The notes under the pieces are model-generated. The model did no database searches, was not told the DNA's origin, and was given only the letters and a program-made list of their open reading frames with translations. From NCBI RefSeq assembly GCF_032854445.1, contig NC_088303.1, positions 17,553,501 to 17,617,500 on the forward strand: a stretch of DNA of 64,000 nucleotides, given 5' to 3'. Both the position numbers and the translations under genes were made by a program. This document shows, in pieces, positions 23,201-31,447 of the stretch (the first letter of the stretch is position 1; every line of letters starts with the position of its first letter). This DNA comes from Liolophura sinensis (taxonomy: Eukaryota; Mollusca; Polyplacophora; Chitonida; Chitonidae).

Positions 23201-25255
23201 TCTAGACTTGGCTCTTCTAGTACAGTAGAAATGGGCTCCCAGGTCAATGGACATTAAAACAGCCTTTTTACAATGTCTAGGTTATCCAGAGACTTTTACA
23301 TCAGGTCACCCAAAGAAGCAAAACGTGTGGGTGTTGTTTGGAAACTTCAAAAGTGTATCTATGGCTAAGGAGATGCGTCTCTTTACTGGAACAAGCAAGT
23401 GGCTCTTCAGGGACTGGGAGACAGTTATTTCATTGTGTTCATTTTGACATTGCTACAGGAACGACATGATCTTCATCATGACAGTGATTTTATTATTTAT
23501 TGAACTCTGTGTTAATGTCAGAATTTTAATTTCCTTCCTTTCTTAGTAATTATATTGTGATCCCTTTGCCTTTGTTCATGCACACTTACAATCTACACAG
23601 ACTTTTCTTTTGGACTGTGAAGAAAAAGTCATTTTATTTCTTTTGTTTCTTTCGTTTTCAGACATGAAAAGCATCACTGCTACAAGTCTTTGGAATCAAC
23701 CATTTTCTACAGAGGTGTTAGAGCATGTTCATTATATTTCTGGGATAGGAAAACTGACATATATATATATCAGATTTGTGTTCTTACAATAGGGGAAAAA
23801 AGTCTAATACATGCTACAGAACCGAAATTGTTTACCATACTTGTAGACTCCTTTAGTTTTCAGATAAGCCTGGAATAGATGTTGAACATTCTCTACACCG
23901 CTGAAAGATATACATGTATATAGCTCTTTCTGATGTCATCAAAAACAGTTAGAATAAATGGAGATTGAACAAGTAAGAAGAGGTTTTACTGACTGCAAAC
24001 ATGTATTGAAATCTGAAACGTCACTTCAGTGAGAATGTTTAAAGTTTTCTCAAACGAGCAAATAACATGTCATTTACAATAGACACCTAATACTGATCGA
24101 GGGGGCTTATGTTCGCCGGGGGTTTTGTCTGCCTGAGCTTTTGTCCCTCCCCCACTCATTTTTAACCAAATTTGCAATTTTCCCTTGACACAAACATGAA
24201 TCCATGCATACAGTGTCCTATTCCAATCTGTAAATGGAAGAGAGAAGATAACTCACAGAGAATCCCTGTTTTGCGCTTATGTATTCGGACACCATCAGCA
24301 GTGCATTTAGCGTAGCTCCTCCACTCCCCACCTGAGACTTAGGGTCTTCAGCTGTCAGTAATATCACATCTTTATCAATGTATCCTTTTTCCTGCCGAAT
24401 CTCCAATTCTACAAAGAACAGAAAAAAGCAACATACATAAAATCATTCAAGTGCTATCCATTTAATAATACACATGTGTTAATCCTCAATGTTTATTAAT
24501 TTTGGCATAATCTACATATGGCCTAAAATTCTGCCTCCAAAAATTGCATTTCGGATGTAAAGTAAATGTCATAAAATTTGCTTTTGCAGCTGAAGCTTAC
24601 ATTTTCCTAATATAATATCATCCTACCTTCCAAAAAAAGCTGAAAATACCTTTGCAGGAACTCTCAGAATCAGGCAAAATAAACAACTTAGTCATGGGTG
24701 AAATTTTAGGTCACGTGTCAAATAAAAAGAAAAAAATGGGAGAAATTATAGCAGCCCTTCAGGTCCTTGTTATCAATTTCGACCAGCCGTTCTGGAGATA
24801 TGATATGGACATGTTGGACAAAGTTCCTTATTTTACCTTCCTGTTCAAGGTTTTTTTTCTTTTTGTTTATAGCCAAACTTTTTCGCTTGTACGATAGCAG
24901 TTAAGATCAGGGTTTGTGGAAATGGAAATGCCAAAAGAAAACCACCATGATCTAATCCTTAACAAGGTGCCAGAAATACCTCCTGATGAAAAGCTACAGG
25001 CATACTAGGTGTAGTTCAGTGTTAGCATGAAAAACCATGAAAAACTCTTTCAATGGCCAAATGCCGGAACACAGCATGATAATGAGTTCACATCAGTGTA
25101 TGATGATGAATATTTGTGATAAAGTTAACCAGAACTTCTCAGGACCATATGTGACGTCCGTAGATTTTACCTCTTTGATAGGCATAGGATGCATCCATGT
25201 GAGTGCAGGTAAGCACAATGGCAGTCCACTTCTTTTTCCTTGGAGCTGCCATCAT
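2151..25255 (-). CDS. FCSK: L-fucose kinase (fucokinase), N-terminal 662 codons, 17 exons; gene continues off the left edge
   Basis: Cytosolic enzyme of the fucose salvage pathway: ATP plus L-fucose gives L-fucose-1-phosphate, later made into GDP-fucose. Exons on the minus strand, in order: 25171-25255, 24257-24408, 15629-15679, 14291-14416, 13332-13404, 12918-13012, 10874-10954, 10430-10549, 9411-9615, 8410-8543, 7770-7931, 6329-6448, 5943-6041, 5474-5592, 3105-3182, 2498-2634, 2151-2299. All have AG/GT borders and compatible phases, summing to 1986 bp without a stop. Motifs matching animal fucokinases as I recall them: WTAIVLTC near the start, [12 protein letters not shown] in exon 2, [14 protein letters not shown] in exon 8, LFPVFH in exon 14, [10 protein letters not shown] in exon 17. 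Vertebrate proteins have about 1080 residues, so the C-terminal GHMP kinase domain should lie beyond position 1. The start is the first of two adjacent ATGs. Confidence 0.93.
2635..3104. other. FCSK intron 15, no feature seen
   Basis: 470 bp of AT-rich sequence between exons 15 and 16, with canonical borders and no repeat or open frame of note. Confidence 0.7.
3183..5473. other. FCSK intron 14
   Basis: 2.3 kb. It holds a partial SINE (4795-4948) and an exon-like open stretch at 4511-4679 that I rejected. Joining exons 14 and 15 directly gives the same length as vertebrate fucokinase, so nothing coding is missing here. Confidence 0.6.
4795..4948 (-). mobile_element. tRNA-derived SINE, family 1, 3' part only
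   Basis: Contains the family core in reverse orientation: ACTCAAGAATATTTCACTTA, then GCGGCCAGC, GGGGGAAACCCATGACCATC and CGCAGGTTGCTGGC. The tRNA-like head with A and B boxes is missing, as in a truncated copy. Confidence 0.85.
5645..5938 (-). mobile_element. Old, diverged SINE copy
   Basis: In FCSK intron 13. Diverged AATATTTCACTGATATGACTG and CTGGACAGAGCCCAGATGAA segments correspond to the family-1 body. The end GATTTGAACCTGGTACC, read on the minus strand, is a B-box-like head. Identity is low, so family membership is tentative. Confidence 0.45.
7022..7260 (+). repeat. Dispersed repeat family B, copy 1
   Basis: In FCSK intron 11. Shares with 46424-46640 the order TGTGTCTTCTYGTGGCAGGG, a TTATACTGACA block and CAGYAAGYAGTACCA. 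Its first part (CATAAGACGACCAGGAGTC) matches 27965-27990. Non-coding; origin unknown. Confidence 0.5.
7595..7705 (-). mobile_element. Diverged SINE fragment
   Basis: TTTATCTCTTTGATTGGCAT, then CAGCATGGTGAACGGCATTA and GCCAGGGGGAAGCTCAC follow the order of the family-1 SINE 3' half, about 60 bp before exon 11. Confidence 0.5.
8241..8465 (-). repeat. 45-bp tandem array overlapping the FCSK exon 10 donor
   Basis: Five 45-bp units begin at 8241, 8286, 8331, 8376 and 8421. On the minus strand each has TTCAAAAGTAAAACACATTC, then CTATATAGAT, then a donor. Donors are GTAAGT at 8409, 8364 and 8319, GTGAGT at 8274, and a decayed GTATCA at 8229. Every unit is open in the FCSK frame and would add 15 residues of the type [15 protein letters not shown]. 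Confidence 0.92.
8410..8543 (-). CDS. FCSK: FCSK exon 10, ending in a serially duplicated splice donor
   Basis: Phase 1 to 0. Starts after AG at 8544-8545, encodes [16 protein letters not shown] (matching the SSGSYSYM region of vertebrate fucokinase) and ends [10 protein letters not shown] before donor GTAAGT at 8409. Exon 11 follows in frame with [14 protein letters not shown]. The last 33 exon bases plus the first 12 intron bases form a 45-bp unit repeated four more times downstream in the same frame, so the true 3' border is ambiguous. Confidence 0.85.
8544..9410. other. FCSK intron 9
   Basis: 867 bp. Contains a T-run at 8931-8945 and a short SINE-tail-like TTTATTTATTTGATTGGAGT at 9297-9316. 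No gene-like signal. Confidence 0.5.
9616..10429. other. FCSK intron 8, no feature seen
   Basis: 814 bp, AT-rich, with a short (TCAA)n run near 10257-10275 and several A-runs. No repeat family or exon recognised. Confidence 0.6.
11170..12900. repeat. Minisatellite of about 50 bp, some 33 copies, in FCSK intron 6
   Basis: Unit: CTGCACTTCTCCAGGCACAT, then TACAAATTTTGTAGTGTCAA, then an A-run of 5-14. The A-rich central block (11640-12500) is flanked by variants in which the A-run is replaced by TTACAAAGAAACAT. It lies directly downstream of exon 6 (minus sense), and an internal segment at 11591-11632 copies the end of that exon. Short open frames inside are by-products. Confidence 0.92.
12918..13012 (-). 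CDS. FCSK: FCSK exon 6, whose 3' end and donor are duplicated in the neighbouring minisatellite
   Basis: 95 bp, phase 1 to 0, encoding [19 protein letters not shown] and ending SIYKLDDE before donor GTGATG. Exon 7 continues GFVEDILYK as in fucokinase. The last 23 bases and the donor recur almost exactly near 11597-11627, about 1.3 kb into the following intron. The donor (GTGATG) is weaker than that of most exons in this gene. Confidence 0.85.
13405..14290. other. FCSK intron 4, no feature seen
   Basis: 886 bp between exons 4 and 5, AT-rich, with no repeat family recognised. Confidence 0.6.
14755..15190. repeat. Degenerate tandem repeat of about 50 bp
   Basis: Around eight irregular copies of AGAGCAGAAGGAAACCA plus a segment with CACACATCCAGATG. 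Lies in FCSK intron 3 and ends at the tail of a SINE. Confidence 0.75.
15196..15430 (-). mobile_element. SINE family 1 copy
   Basis: Starts (plus sense) with the reversed tail TTATTTATTTATTT, then AAGAATATTTCACTTATACA, GCAGAGCCCGGGG, GAGGAAGCCAGCATGAG and GATTTGAACTCACAGCGACC, the reversed B box. The head is diverged. Confidence 0.85.
15890..16875. repeat. Minisatellite of 46-48 bp, about 20 copies
   Basis: Unit: TGCCTATACCTGCCTTACAT then CACTGCCAACTACAGCACA. The centre (16320-16690) is nearly uniform at 46-48 bp and the edges are diverged. It carries open frames of 250-293 codons in all three plus-strand phases, which a 46-48 bp unit free of stops explains. No sign of coding. Confidence 0.93.
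17640..20455. repeat. 36/37-bp minisatellite, about 77 copies (2.8 kb)
   Basis: Unit: TTTTGTCATCAAAGC, then GTGTCCC or ATGTCCC or GTACCTC, then AGTCTGTCACTCA. A one-base insertion (CAGG or CAGA before TTTT) switches the unit between 36 and 37 bp. Unit variants are shuffled, but a run of them at about 18190-18520 recurs at about 18705-19040. Three overlapping plus-strand frames of 922-960 codons are open because the unit has no stop in any frame. Confidence 0.97.
21873..22603 (+). pseudogene. Copia integrase fragment
   Basis: Core from [13 protein letters not shown] through the DNGGEF acidic motif and [11 protein letters not shown], then a frame change near 22125 and a 158-codon open stretch ending in [19 protein letters not shown] follows TTAAYSP (near 22053) in place of a codon that is usually sense. 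Inactive as it stands. Confidence 0.85.
23007..23440 (+). pseudogene. Copia reverse transcriptase fragment
   Basis: [20 protein letters not shown] begins the RVT_2-type domain, and [18 protein letters not shown] then a stop precede MDIKTAFLQ. The catalytic YVDD region is not visible, so the domain is truncated or degraded after about 23440. Confidence 0.8.
24257..24408 (-). CDS. FCSK: FCSK exon 2, sugar-nucleotide-transferase-like motif
   Basis: Acceptor TTTGTAG, donor GTGAGT, phase 1 to 0. Encodes [10 protein letters not shown], then [19 protein letters not shown], the most conserved N-terminal block of animal fucokinases. It is followed by an 8.6-kb intron loaded with repeats. Confidence 0.95.
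25171..25255 (-). CDS. FCSK: FCSK exon 1 with start codon
   Basis: Reads [17 protein letters not shown] and continues to AYQR, followed by donor GTAAAA at phase 1. The WTAIVLTC stretch aligns with the WTVIILTC start of vertebrate fucokinase. No in-frame upstream stop lies close by, so the start rests on family alignment. Confidence 0.88.
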
Positions 25256-26508
25256 TTCATGCAACCATGCAATCCAGTCAATTTATCTGAAGAAGAAGCA
25301 AAAAAAAAAAACAAAGAGAAAAATGAATGAATTACAACAAATTGATCAACTGATTGGTGTTTAAGAATTTTTCTTACAGATGAATGGAACAAAATTATCA
25401 ATTTAAGTGTATAGACTAGATCAGACACTAAGCCCCCGATGTAGTTCAGACGCCATCACTGTCACTCCTGTGATATACAGTTAAAGCCTGAGAGAACAGA
25501 ACACTGTAGTCTAAAGTACTAACATCTACCCTAATTCCTTGACCTTTTCGCATATGAAAGAGCACCTTTCAGAGCAATTTATGCAAGTTTATAATTTGAA
25601 TAAATCAGGGCTTCACCAAAAGTATAATTTCATCAGCCTACACAGAGCTATGCCTTCAGAATATACATGTACTTCAATAAACACCTTGCGAACATTCGAA
25701 CAGATTGAAGAATTACAGTATTCTAGTTTCACAATTCAATGAAGGGCCCTCGCTGGCTGACACAGTTACAGCCTGAGGTCACTGCAGCTGTTTGTCTCTC
25801 AATCAAGGTCACATGTTCTAATCCAGGGCCCACTTGACACTGTGAGCACGTAAAGGCCATGACAACGACATAATGCCTACATTGCTGATTGCAATGGCAG
25901 TTAAGTCATCATAACGACATGAAGGCTTCGTACATGCAGGCTCTGACTGCAGCTTTCAGTCAAAGTGTTGTAGCTTACCCCAGTCTCCACTAAGAGCCCT
26001 TACTGCAGTCATATTAGTAAAAATAACGTCATAAAGCAAATCAATGCAAATCCAACTATTGGCCTACACTTCAGCCTATATTGATATTTAGTATTTCTTA
26101 ACGACTGTCAATGTACAACCCAAACATATATAAATGTACATCGCTCATCACTTTTGTGTAGCATGAAACATCTTGCGTTGATGCCATCGACCTACGACAT
26201 GAACATATGAGCTTGTGATTTACTCACTTGACATGCACCAAGGATTTGCATGACAGCATTACCATAAACCCACTATACAACAAACCATCTGTTCACACAT
26301 ACTGGGAGAGCCAATGCAGACTGAAGTCACATACATAATGATTAATTTTGTGGACGTATTTGTGAACGCGCGATTGAAATAAACACTTTTCATACTTTTT
26401 CAATCTGTTAACTATGCCAACATTGGCACCTGATTAAACACGTAAGCTTTCAATCACCATTAACTTGTCAAAATTGTTTTACATGCTTTGAAGAATTATA
26501 TCAATACC
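25256..26508. other. Region upstream of FCSK; no gene seen
   Basis: Should contain the FCSK promoter and 5' UTR on the minus strand. I see no TATA box or other site I can defend, and no repeat family except A-runs near 25300. Confidence 0.4.
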
Positions 26509-26995
26509 TTTATTTATTTATTCATTTGATTGGTATTTACGCCGTACTCGAGAATTTATTTATTTATTTATTTGATTGGTGTTTTACGCCGTACTCAAGA
26601 ATATTTCACTTATACGACGGCGGCCAGCATTATGGTGGGTGGAAACCGGGCACAGCCTGGGGAAACCCACGACCATCCGCAGGTTGCTGGCAGACCTTCC
26701 CACTTACGGCGGGAGAGGAAGCCAGCATGAGCTGGACTTGAACTCACAGCGACCGCATTGGTGAGAGGCTCCTGGGCGTCATTATGCTGCGCTAGCGCGC
26801 TAACCGACTGAGCCACGGAGGCCCCTAACCCGTACTCGAGAATATTTCACTCACAGAACGGTGGCCAGCATCATGGTGGGTGGAAACCGGGCAGAGCCTG
26901 GGGGAAACCCACGGCCATCCGCATGTTGCTGACAGACCTTCCCACATACGGCCAGAGAAGCCTGCATAAGCTGGACTTTAACTCAGAGTGACTGC
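26509..26995 (-). mobile_element. SINE family 1, outer copy interrupted by a younger copy
   Basis: The outer element is split: its tail side is 26509-26555 and the rest is 26831-26995. The sequence CGTACTCGAGAAT occurs at 26543-26555 and again at 26831-26843, the target-site duplication of the inner element. After the second copy the outer body resumes with ATTTCACTCACAGAACGGTG. Confidence 0.88.
26556..26830 (-). mobile_element. SINE family 1, full-length inner copy
   Basis: Best reference copy in the window. In minus sense it has a tRNA-like head with A box TGGCTCAGTCGG and B-box-like GAGTTCAAGTCC, then GCCAGCATGAGCTGG read inverted, the core GGGTTTCCCCAGGCT, and a 3' end GAATATTCTTGAGTACGGCG followed by AAATAAATAAATAAAT. 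A 13-bp target-site duplication flanks it. Expected to be RNA polymerase III transcribed and mobilised by a LINE. Confidence 0.92.
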
Positions 26996-27929
26996 ATACA
27001 TATGTTTTGGGCATTCCTCTAAATAGTGCCATCAAGGTTTTTCACTTTCTTGTGCAATTATTACAAGATTGATTTAAATTATAAAATAATTGATCAGCTA
27101 CAAAATGATAACAATAATTTAATCAGAGAGGTACTAATGAAAACAATAAAATATTAATAAGATATATTGAAGGAAAAAGACAGGAAACAGTGGATACAGC
27201 ATAACATAAAGGACAAGAAATGCTCATAAATTTCAACTACACATACTAGTTACCATGGCAACAGTTAAGTGTACTGCGATCAAAGGTAACACATCGAGAA
27301 TTATATCTAAACCAGTGGTAACAGGCTGAAAATAAAAATTCAAAATAAAAACCTATTAAAAAAAAAAGAAATCTGGCAGTTGGACGATTAGAGCTTTGAT
27401 CAGTTCAAGTTGACCAGACATTAGATTCATGAAGAAAAATATGTCCAAATGTACTCAAATTGATATAAATGAACTATTTCACATTTAAATGGTGCACATC
27501 TTCAAAGCATCTTCATAAAGCCTCAGATGAATATGTAGTTAAACTTGTAAAACTTGTGAAAGAAGAAGCTTGATGCTGAGTTGAAGACTTGCAAATGGGG
27601 AAACACTGACTAATTGTGTTCACCCAAATGTACACAAATCTGGTGAAGTAACTAGAGCAAGACAATAAGCTTCCATAGATAGACGTTTGCAAAAGAAAAT
27701 GTAACCCTACATGAAAGGCTTACAGAAATTTGTGTTAACTGGGGAACAGAATGAATTTTTTATGAGTCGACAAAACAGAACAATGAGAAACCCCATAGTT
27801 TGCAGGTAATAGCTTCAGTTCAAATAGCAGCCACTGGTCCTGAAAGCCCATTTGAGTATGACGTTAAATCCCAAGCACCCACTCAGCAGCCTAAGTTGAC
27901 AGGACATTTAAATTCATATTGAGCAGGTG

Positions 27930-28030
27930 CTCAGGGTTTAATGTCATACTTATCAATTTATCATCATATGACGACGAGGAGTCTGTGATGCAATGTACCT
28001 CCGTTTGTGCAGGGTAGCCCTTTTTTCTGC
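27930..28030 (+). repeat. Repeat family B, short copy
   Basis: GTTTAATGTCATACTTATCA, then CATATGACGACGAGGAGTCT and GTGCAGGG follow the start of the family-B copy at 7040-7130. Confidence 0.4.
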
Positions 28031-28633
28031 TGCTACTTACTGAGACAACTTGCCAAAATTTATTTCATGAAATCTTCAAAGCATGCCCATCGTCCCCACC
28101 AAGTTTACCAAGATGGTGGAACAACAGCTGAACCAAACAAAAAAAGCTTAACCTGATAATTAGAATAAAAATGCGAACATCCGTAATTTATAATCAACAT
28201 GTGTAAATGTCCAAATTAAGTCATCAATCCCACCAAGATTCATCAAAGTAATGTGAAAAACTGTGAGGCAAGCAGACCCAAACATAAAACCCAACTCAAC
28301 TGACCCAAACAAAAAAGCTTACTGGGACACCAAACACCACTTTTCTAAGACACTCACAATACCTTGCCTTACTTCGTAATGGTGAGCTAAAAATGCAAAC
28401 ATCGCTAATTTATAATAAAAATGAGTAAATGCCCAAATCATGTTCATCATTCCCACCAAGTTTCAGAAAGGTGATGCTGAAAATGCAGACCCAAACATAA
28501 CACCTTTCTCAACTGACCCTAACAAAAAAGCTTACTTGAACACCAACACCGATACACGAGCTAAAAATAAGGACAAATCTGTTAAAATCGCCACTGGGAC
28601 TAGATTATCAATGCTCTTCTTGCTCTCCTACAT

Positions 28634-28885
28634 GTAGGGGAAGCCTCCGTGGCTCAGTCGGTTAGCGCGCTAGAGCAGCATAATGACCCAGAAGCCTCCT
28701 ACCAATGCAGTCGCTGTGAGTTCAAGTCCAGATCATGCTGGCTTCCTCTACAGCCATAAGTGGGAAGGTCTCGCACCAACCTGCGGATGGTCATGGGTTT
28801 TCCTGGGCTCTGCCCCAGTTTCCTCAAACCCATAATGCTGGCCGCCGTTGCATAAGTGAAATATTCTTGAGTAGGCCAGAGCACA
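28634..28885 (+). mobile_element. SINE family 1 copy in plus orientation
   Basis: Begins GGGGAAGCCTCCGTGGCTCA with A box TGGCTCAGTCGG, then B-box-like GAGTTCAAGTCC, body GGATGGTCATGGGTTTTCCT and end AAATATTCTTGAGTA. It is inserted in a family-D repeat. The (AAAT)n tail is absent. Confidence 0.92.
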
Positions 28886-30082
28886 AAAATAGTAGTCCTA
28901 GATGAATGTTTTTCTGTTTACAAAGAAATAGGCAAAGTCCAAATATCTTAAAACAAAAAATAAAAGAGTAATAATTATAGAGACCCTGTGTGCAAGAAAT
29001 TATAGCCTTGAATGGAGGCTTTCTAGAAAACATGGGTTTACAACAGTAAACAGTGAAGTTTATATAGTTGGTAAAATTTTACACTGAAAGTCTATAAATC
29101 AAAATGACTCAAAAACATTTAGAGAGCCAATCAAATTAAAATCAATAAAGAAAGAGGTACACCATATGTGATCCTTTGAACATGAGAGTGAAAAAAACTA
29201 TTAAAAAAACATAACTTTCTATCCTATAATCCTCAACCATTTCAGTATTACATATAAAGATGACAATCAAAGACAATAAACCTCATGTTTTACTCCTTTG
29301 GGCGCACTTGCAAAACCGCTGATGAAATGATGTAAATAGAACGAATGGGTCAAAACATGATGAATAGATAGATAATCATAGAATGCAGCAAGCGGACAGT
29401 GACATCGTTAATTTCATTCTATCCTCAGCCAAGACATCACATTGGGAGCCCATGAGAGCCCATTACACAGGAGCTACAAAAAAAAAAAAAGTTTAACCAG
29501 ACCCCCACACTGCCATTGAGGGACAGGAGTTCACGGGAATTCTGAGTGGGGGCGCTCATGCATATACCCGGAGTAGGGTTAGAACTGTGGCGGTACACAG
29601 CCTTGGTGCATGAGCGGTGGTCAAATGGAGCATTTTCTAACATCAACTTCCAGTATTTGCGCAATCATCCCCACTCGAAACTCCCGTGAACTTCTCCCTA
29701 CATACATGTATAAAGGACGACACGGTCAGAAACCGTTAGTTTTACCATCAGTTTTACCTGGGATTAAGACAGATTAATCCCAGGTCTTACACTCCTATCT
29801 ACTTTATGGTGTCCTGCGAGTCTGCACCACCAACAGTCGTTAGGAATTATCCACAACATGTGGACAGAATTGATCAATACGCCAGCATGTAGATTAGTCC
29901 TTTACCAGTACGCGATTCATTTGGACATAGTGCCATTGTCTTCTATCACCCATGTCATGGGACAGAATAGACAGAAAACAATGGTGCTGTGTCCAAGTAA
30001 ATCACTAATCTAATGTTTTGACTGATTTATTTCTTTTCCTTTTTGACAAACTAGAGGCTGTGTGAGACTGTCGCAAGAGGCT

Positions 30083-30345
30083 GTATTTATTTATTTATCT
30101 GACTGGTGTTTTACGCCGTACTGAAGAATATTTAACTTATAACATGGCAGCCAGCATTATGGTGGACAGAGCCAGCGGGAAACACACGACCATCCAAAGA
30201 TTGCTGGTGGACCTTCCCACATATGGCCACAGAGGAAGCCAGCATGAGCTGGACTTAAACTCACAGCAACTGCATGGATGGGAGGCTCCTGGATCATTCC
30301 ACTGTGCTGGTGTGCTAACCCCCTCAGCCACAGATGTCCCCCCGG
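30083..30345 (-). mobile_element. SINE family 1 copy
   Basis: Reversed tail TATTTATTTATTTATCTGAC, then GTTTTACGCCGTACTGAAGA, AACACACGACCATCC, GAGGAAGCCAGCATGAGCTG and a diverged head ending GCTAACCCCCTCAGCCACAG. Confidence 0.88.
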
Positions 30346-30872
30346 GTAGAAAACAAATGTTCAAACACTAGTTGGATTGAATGGGTACTGAAATTCCCTT
30401 CACACTTCACTACACAAGGCCCTACTCCTCTGAAAGCAGGCCTAAAACAGGTTTAAGTCTCAATGTAAAGTAGCAGTACCATTTAGTGAACTCTCTATAC
30501 CAGAACACAAATTTCACTGGATGATATGAGCAATTCATGTTATGTTAAGACTTGGGTTATATACATATATAGTTGGTGATACACCCCGAATTACTATACT
30601 ACATGCATTATTTTGTACCAAGTTACAGTAAGTAACAAATCTGGGTGTTCTTAAAATGGTTGCCTTAGTAAGGTGATTGTGATTCATCTTTTAGTGGAAT
30701 CATTGGAAAAACTAAATGTCTTCTAACATGCACACTGTTGGCTTTACTCAGGGTCATGAGAATGTGACCCAGATGCTTGTCAGCTCTTCACCCTGGAGTC
30801 TTGTCTACAATACCAGTTTTTTGATCATCCAACCAACTCTAAATCCAATCTGTCCCTAAATACTGGTTTTAA

Positions 30873-31443
30873 AGGAGAAGAAAACTTAAAACAAATACCA
30901 TTGAAAAGAGTAGGCATTTCCTCGCAGGTGCTTGTCATAAAAAAATTCTAATATGTACCTCAAGTTGATAAATTATAAATAAAGTCAGCGCTAAAATCCG
31001 CTGTGGGCGACTCCATTTTGCCTAAGAACTAGTCCTGAAGTCTTTTGTGTTAGGAGGAGAATTGCCATCCGAAACCGCCAAAGCGTAGTTCGTACATTTC
31101 TGATAGAACTCCTCTTCCCAGAAGGTAGAGAACAGCACAGTTTAATTTCTGCTTCACGATCGGAATACCGTAATGTAGGACGTGGGTTCCAAGTTTACAC
31201 AAACAAGCCGGCAGTTTTAACGACTCTCATTGGCTGAGAGGAAACACATCCCCAGCATAAATTAAAGGGTGTTGAAGATGGAGGACGCCATGGACTCGTC
31301 AACTTATGCCAGCTACGCCATTTTCAGGCTTTACGTGTATGGCGAGGAAAAACTGCAAAATTATGCAGCACTGGCACCACCATATAGAAAAGAAATGTGC
31401 TCTTTTCAGCCTATAGTGTCATTTTAAAAAATTTTCTTCTCCT
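30873..31443. mobile_element. Non-autonomous DNA transposon (MITE), 571 bp, TTAA target duplication
   Basis: TTAA at 30869-30872 and at 31444-31447. The ends are inverted: AGGAGAAGAAAA on the left and TTTTCTTCTCCT on the right, identical over 12 bases. No open frame. TTAA duplication fits piggyBac-type transposition, but the terminal AGGAG differs from the CCCTA ends of the piggyBac at 43771. Confidence 0.85.
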
Positions 31444-31447
31444 TTAA

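Larger units (their letters stand above)
21300..23450 (+). mobile_element. Decayed Ty1/copia-type LTR retrotransposon (pol remnant)
   Basis: Order protease-side linker, integrase, reverse transcriptase, as in Ty1/copia. Visible parts: [19 protein letters not shown] near 21400; zinc-binding-like [12 protein letters not shown] near 21730; integrase core with IDNGGEF near 21960 and [10 protein letters not shown] near 22055; integrase C-terminal region with [18 protein letters not shown] near 22410; RT with [14 protein letters not shown] near 23050, ARPVARGF near 23115, MDIKTAFLQ near 23250 and a KCIYG...DASLYW match in another frame near 23360. Several stops and frameshifts, no RNase H region, no LTR recognised. 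It is antisense to FCSK. Element ends are estimates. Confidence 0.85.
15680..24256. other. FCSK intron 2, 8.6 kb repeat-filled
   Basis: By far the largest intron of the gene. It holds the 46-bp array, the 36-bp array and a decayed copia element. The intervals 16950-17640, 20460-21250 and 23470-24256 are AT-rich single-copy-looking sequence with a (TA)n run near 17420. Borders are AG at 24255-24256 side donor GTGAGT and acceptor TTTCCAG before exon 3. Confidence 0.85.
27500..29500 (+). repeat. Dispersed repeat family D, copy 2 (rearranged), with SINE insertion
   Basis: Matches modules of 1000-1990: CTACAAGAAAGGCTT-type near 27700, AAAATCGCCACTGGGAC then CTCCTACATGTA near 28585-28636, and GGAGGCTTTCTAGAAAACAT near 29015. 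The AAAAAGCTTA unit with CCCACCAAG and GACCCAAACATAA recurs near 28080-28530. A SINE separates the two halves at 28636. Limits are approximate. Confidence 0.5.

Noticed and set aside
24890-25010. Possible old SINE (GTTTGTGGAAATGG... AAAACCACCATGATC)
   Set aside because: Similarity to family 1 too weak to support.
29437-29664. 75-codon minus-strand frame
   Set aside because: Lies in repeat family D flank, no recognisable motif, no splice partners.
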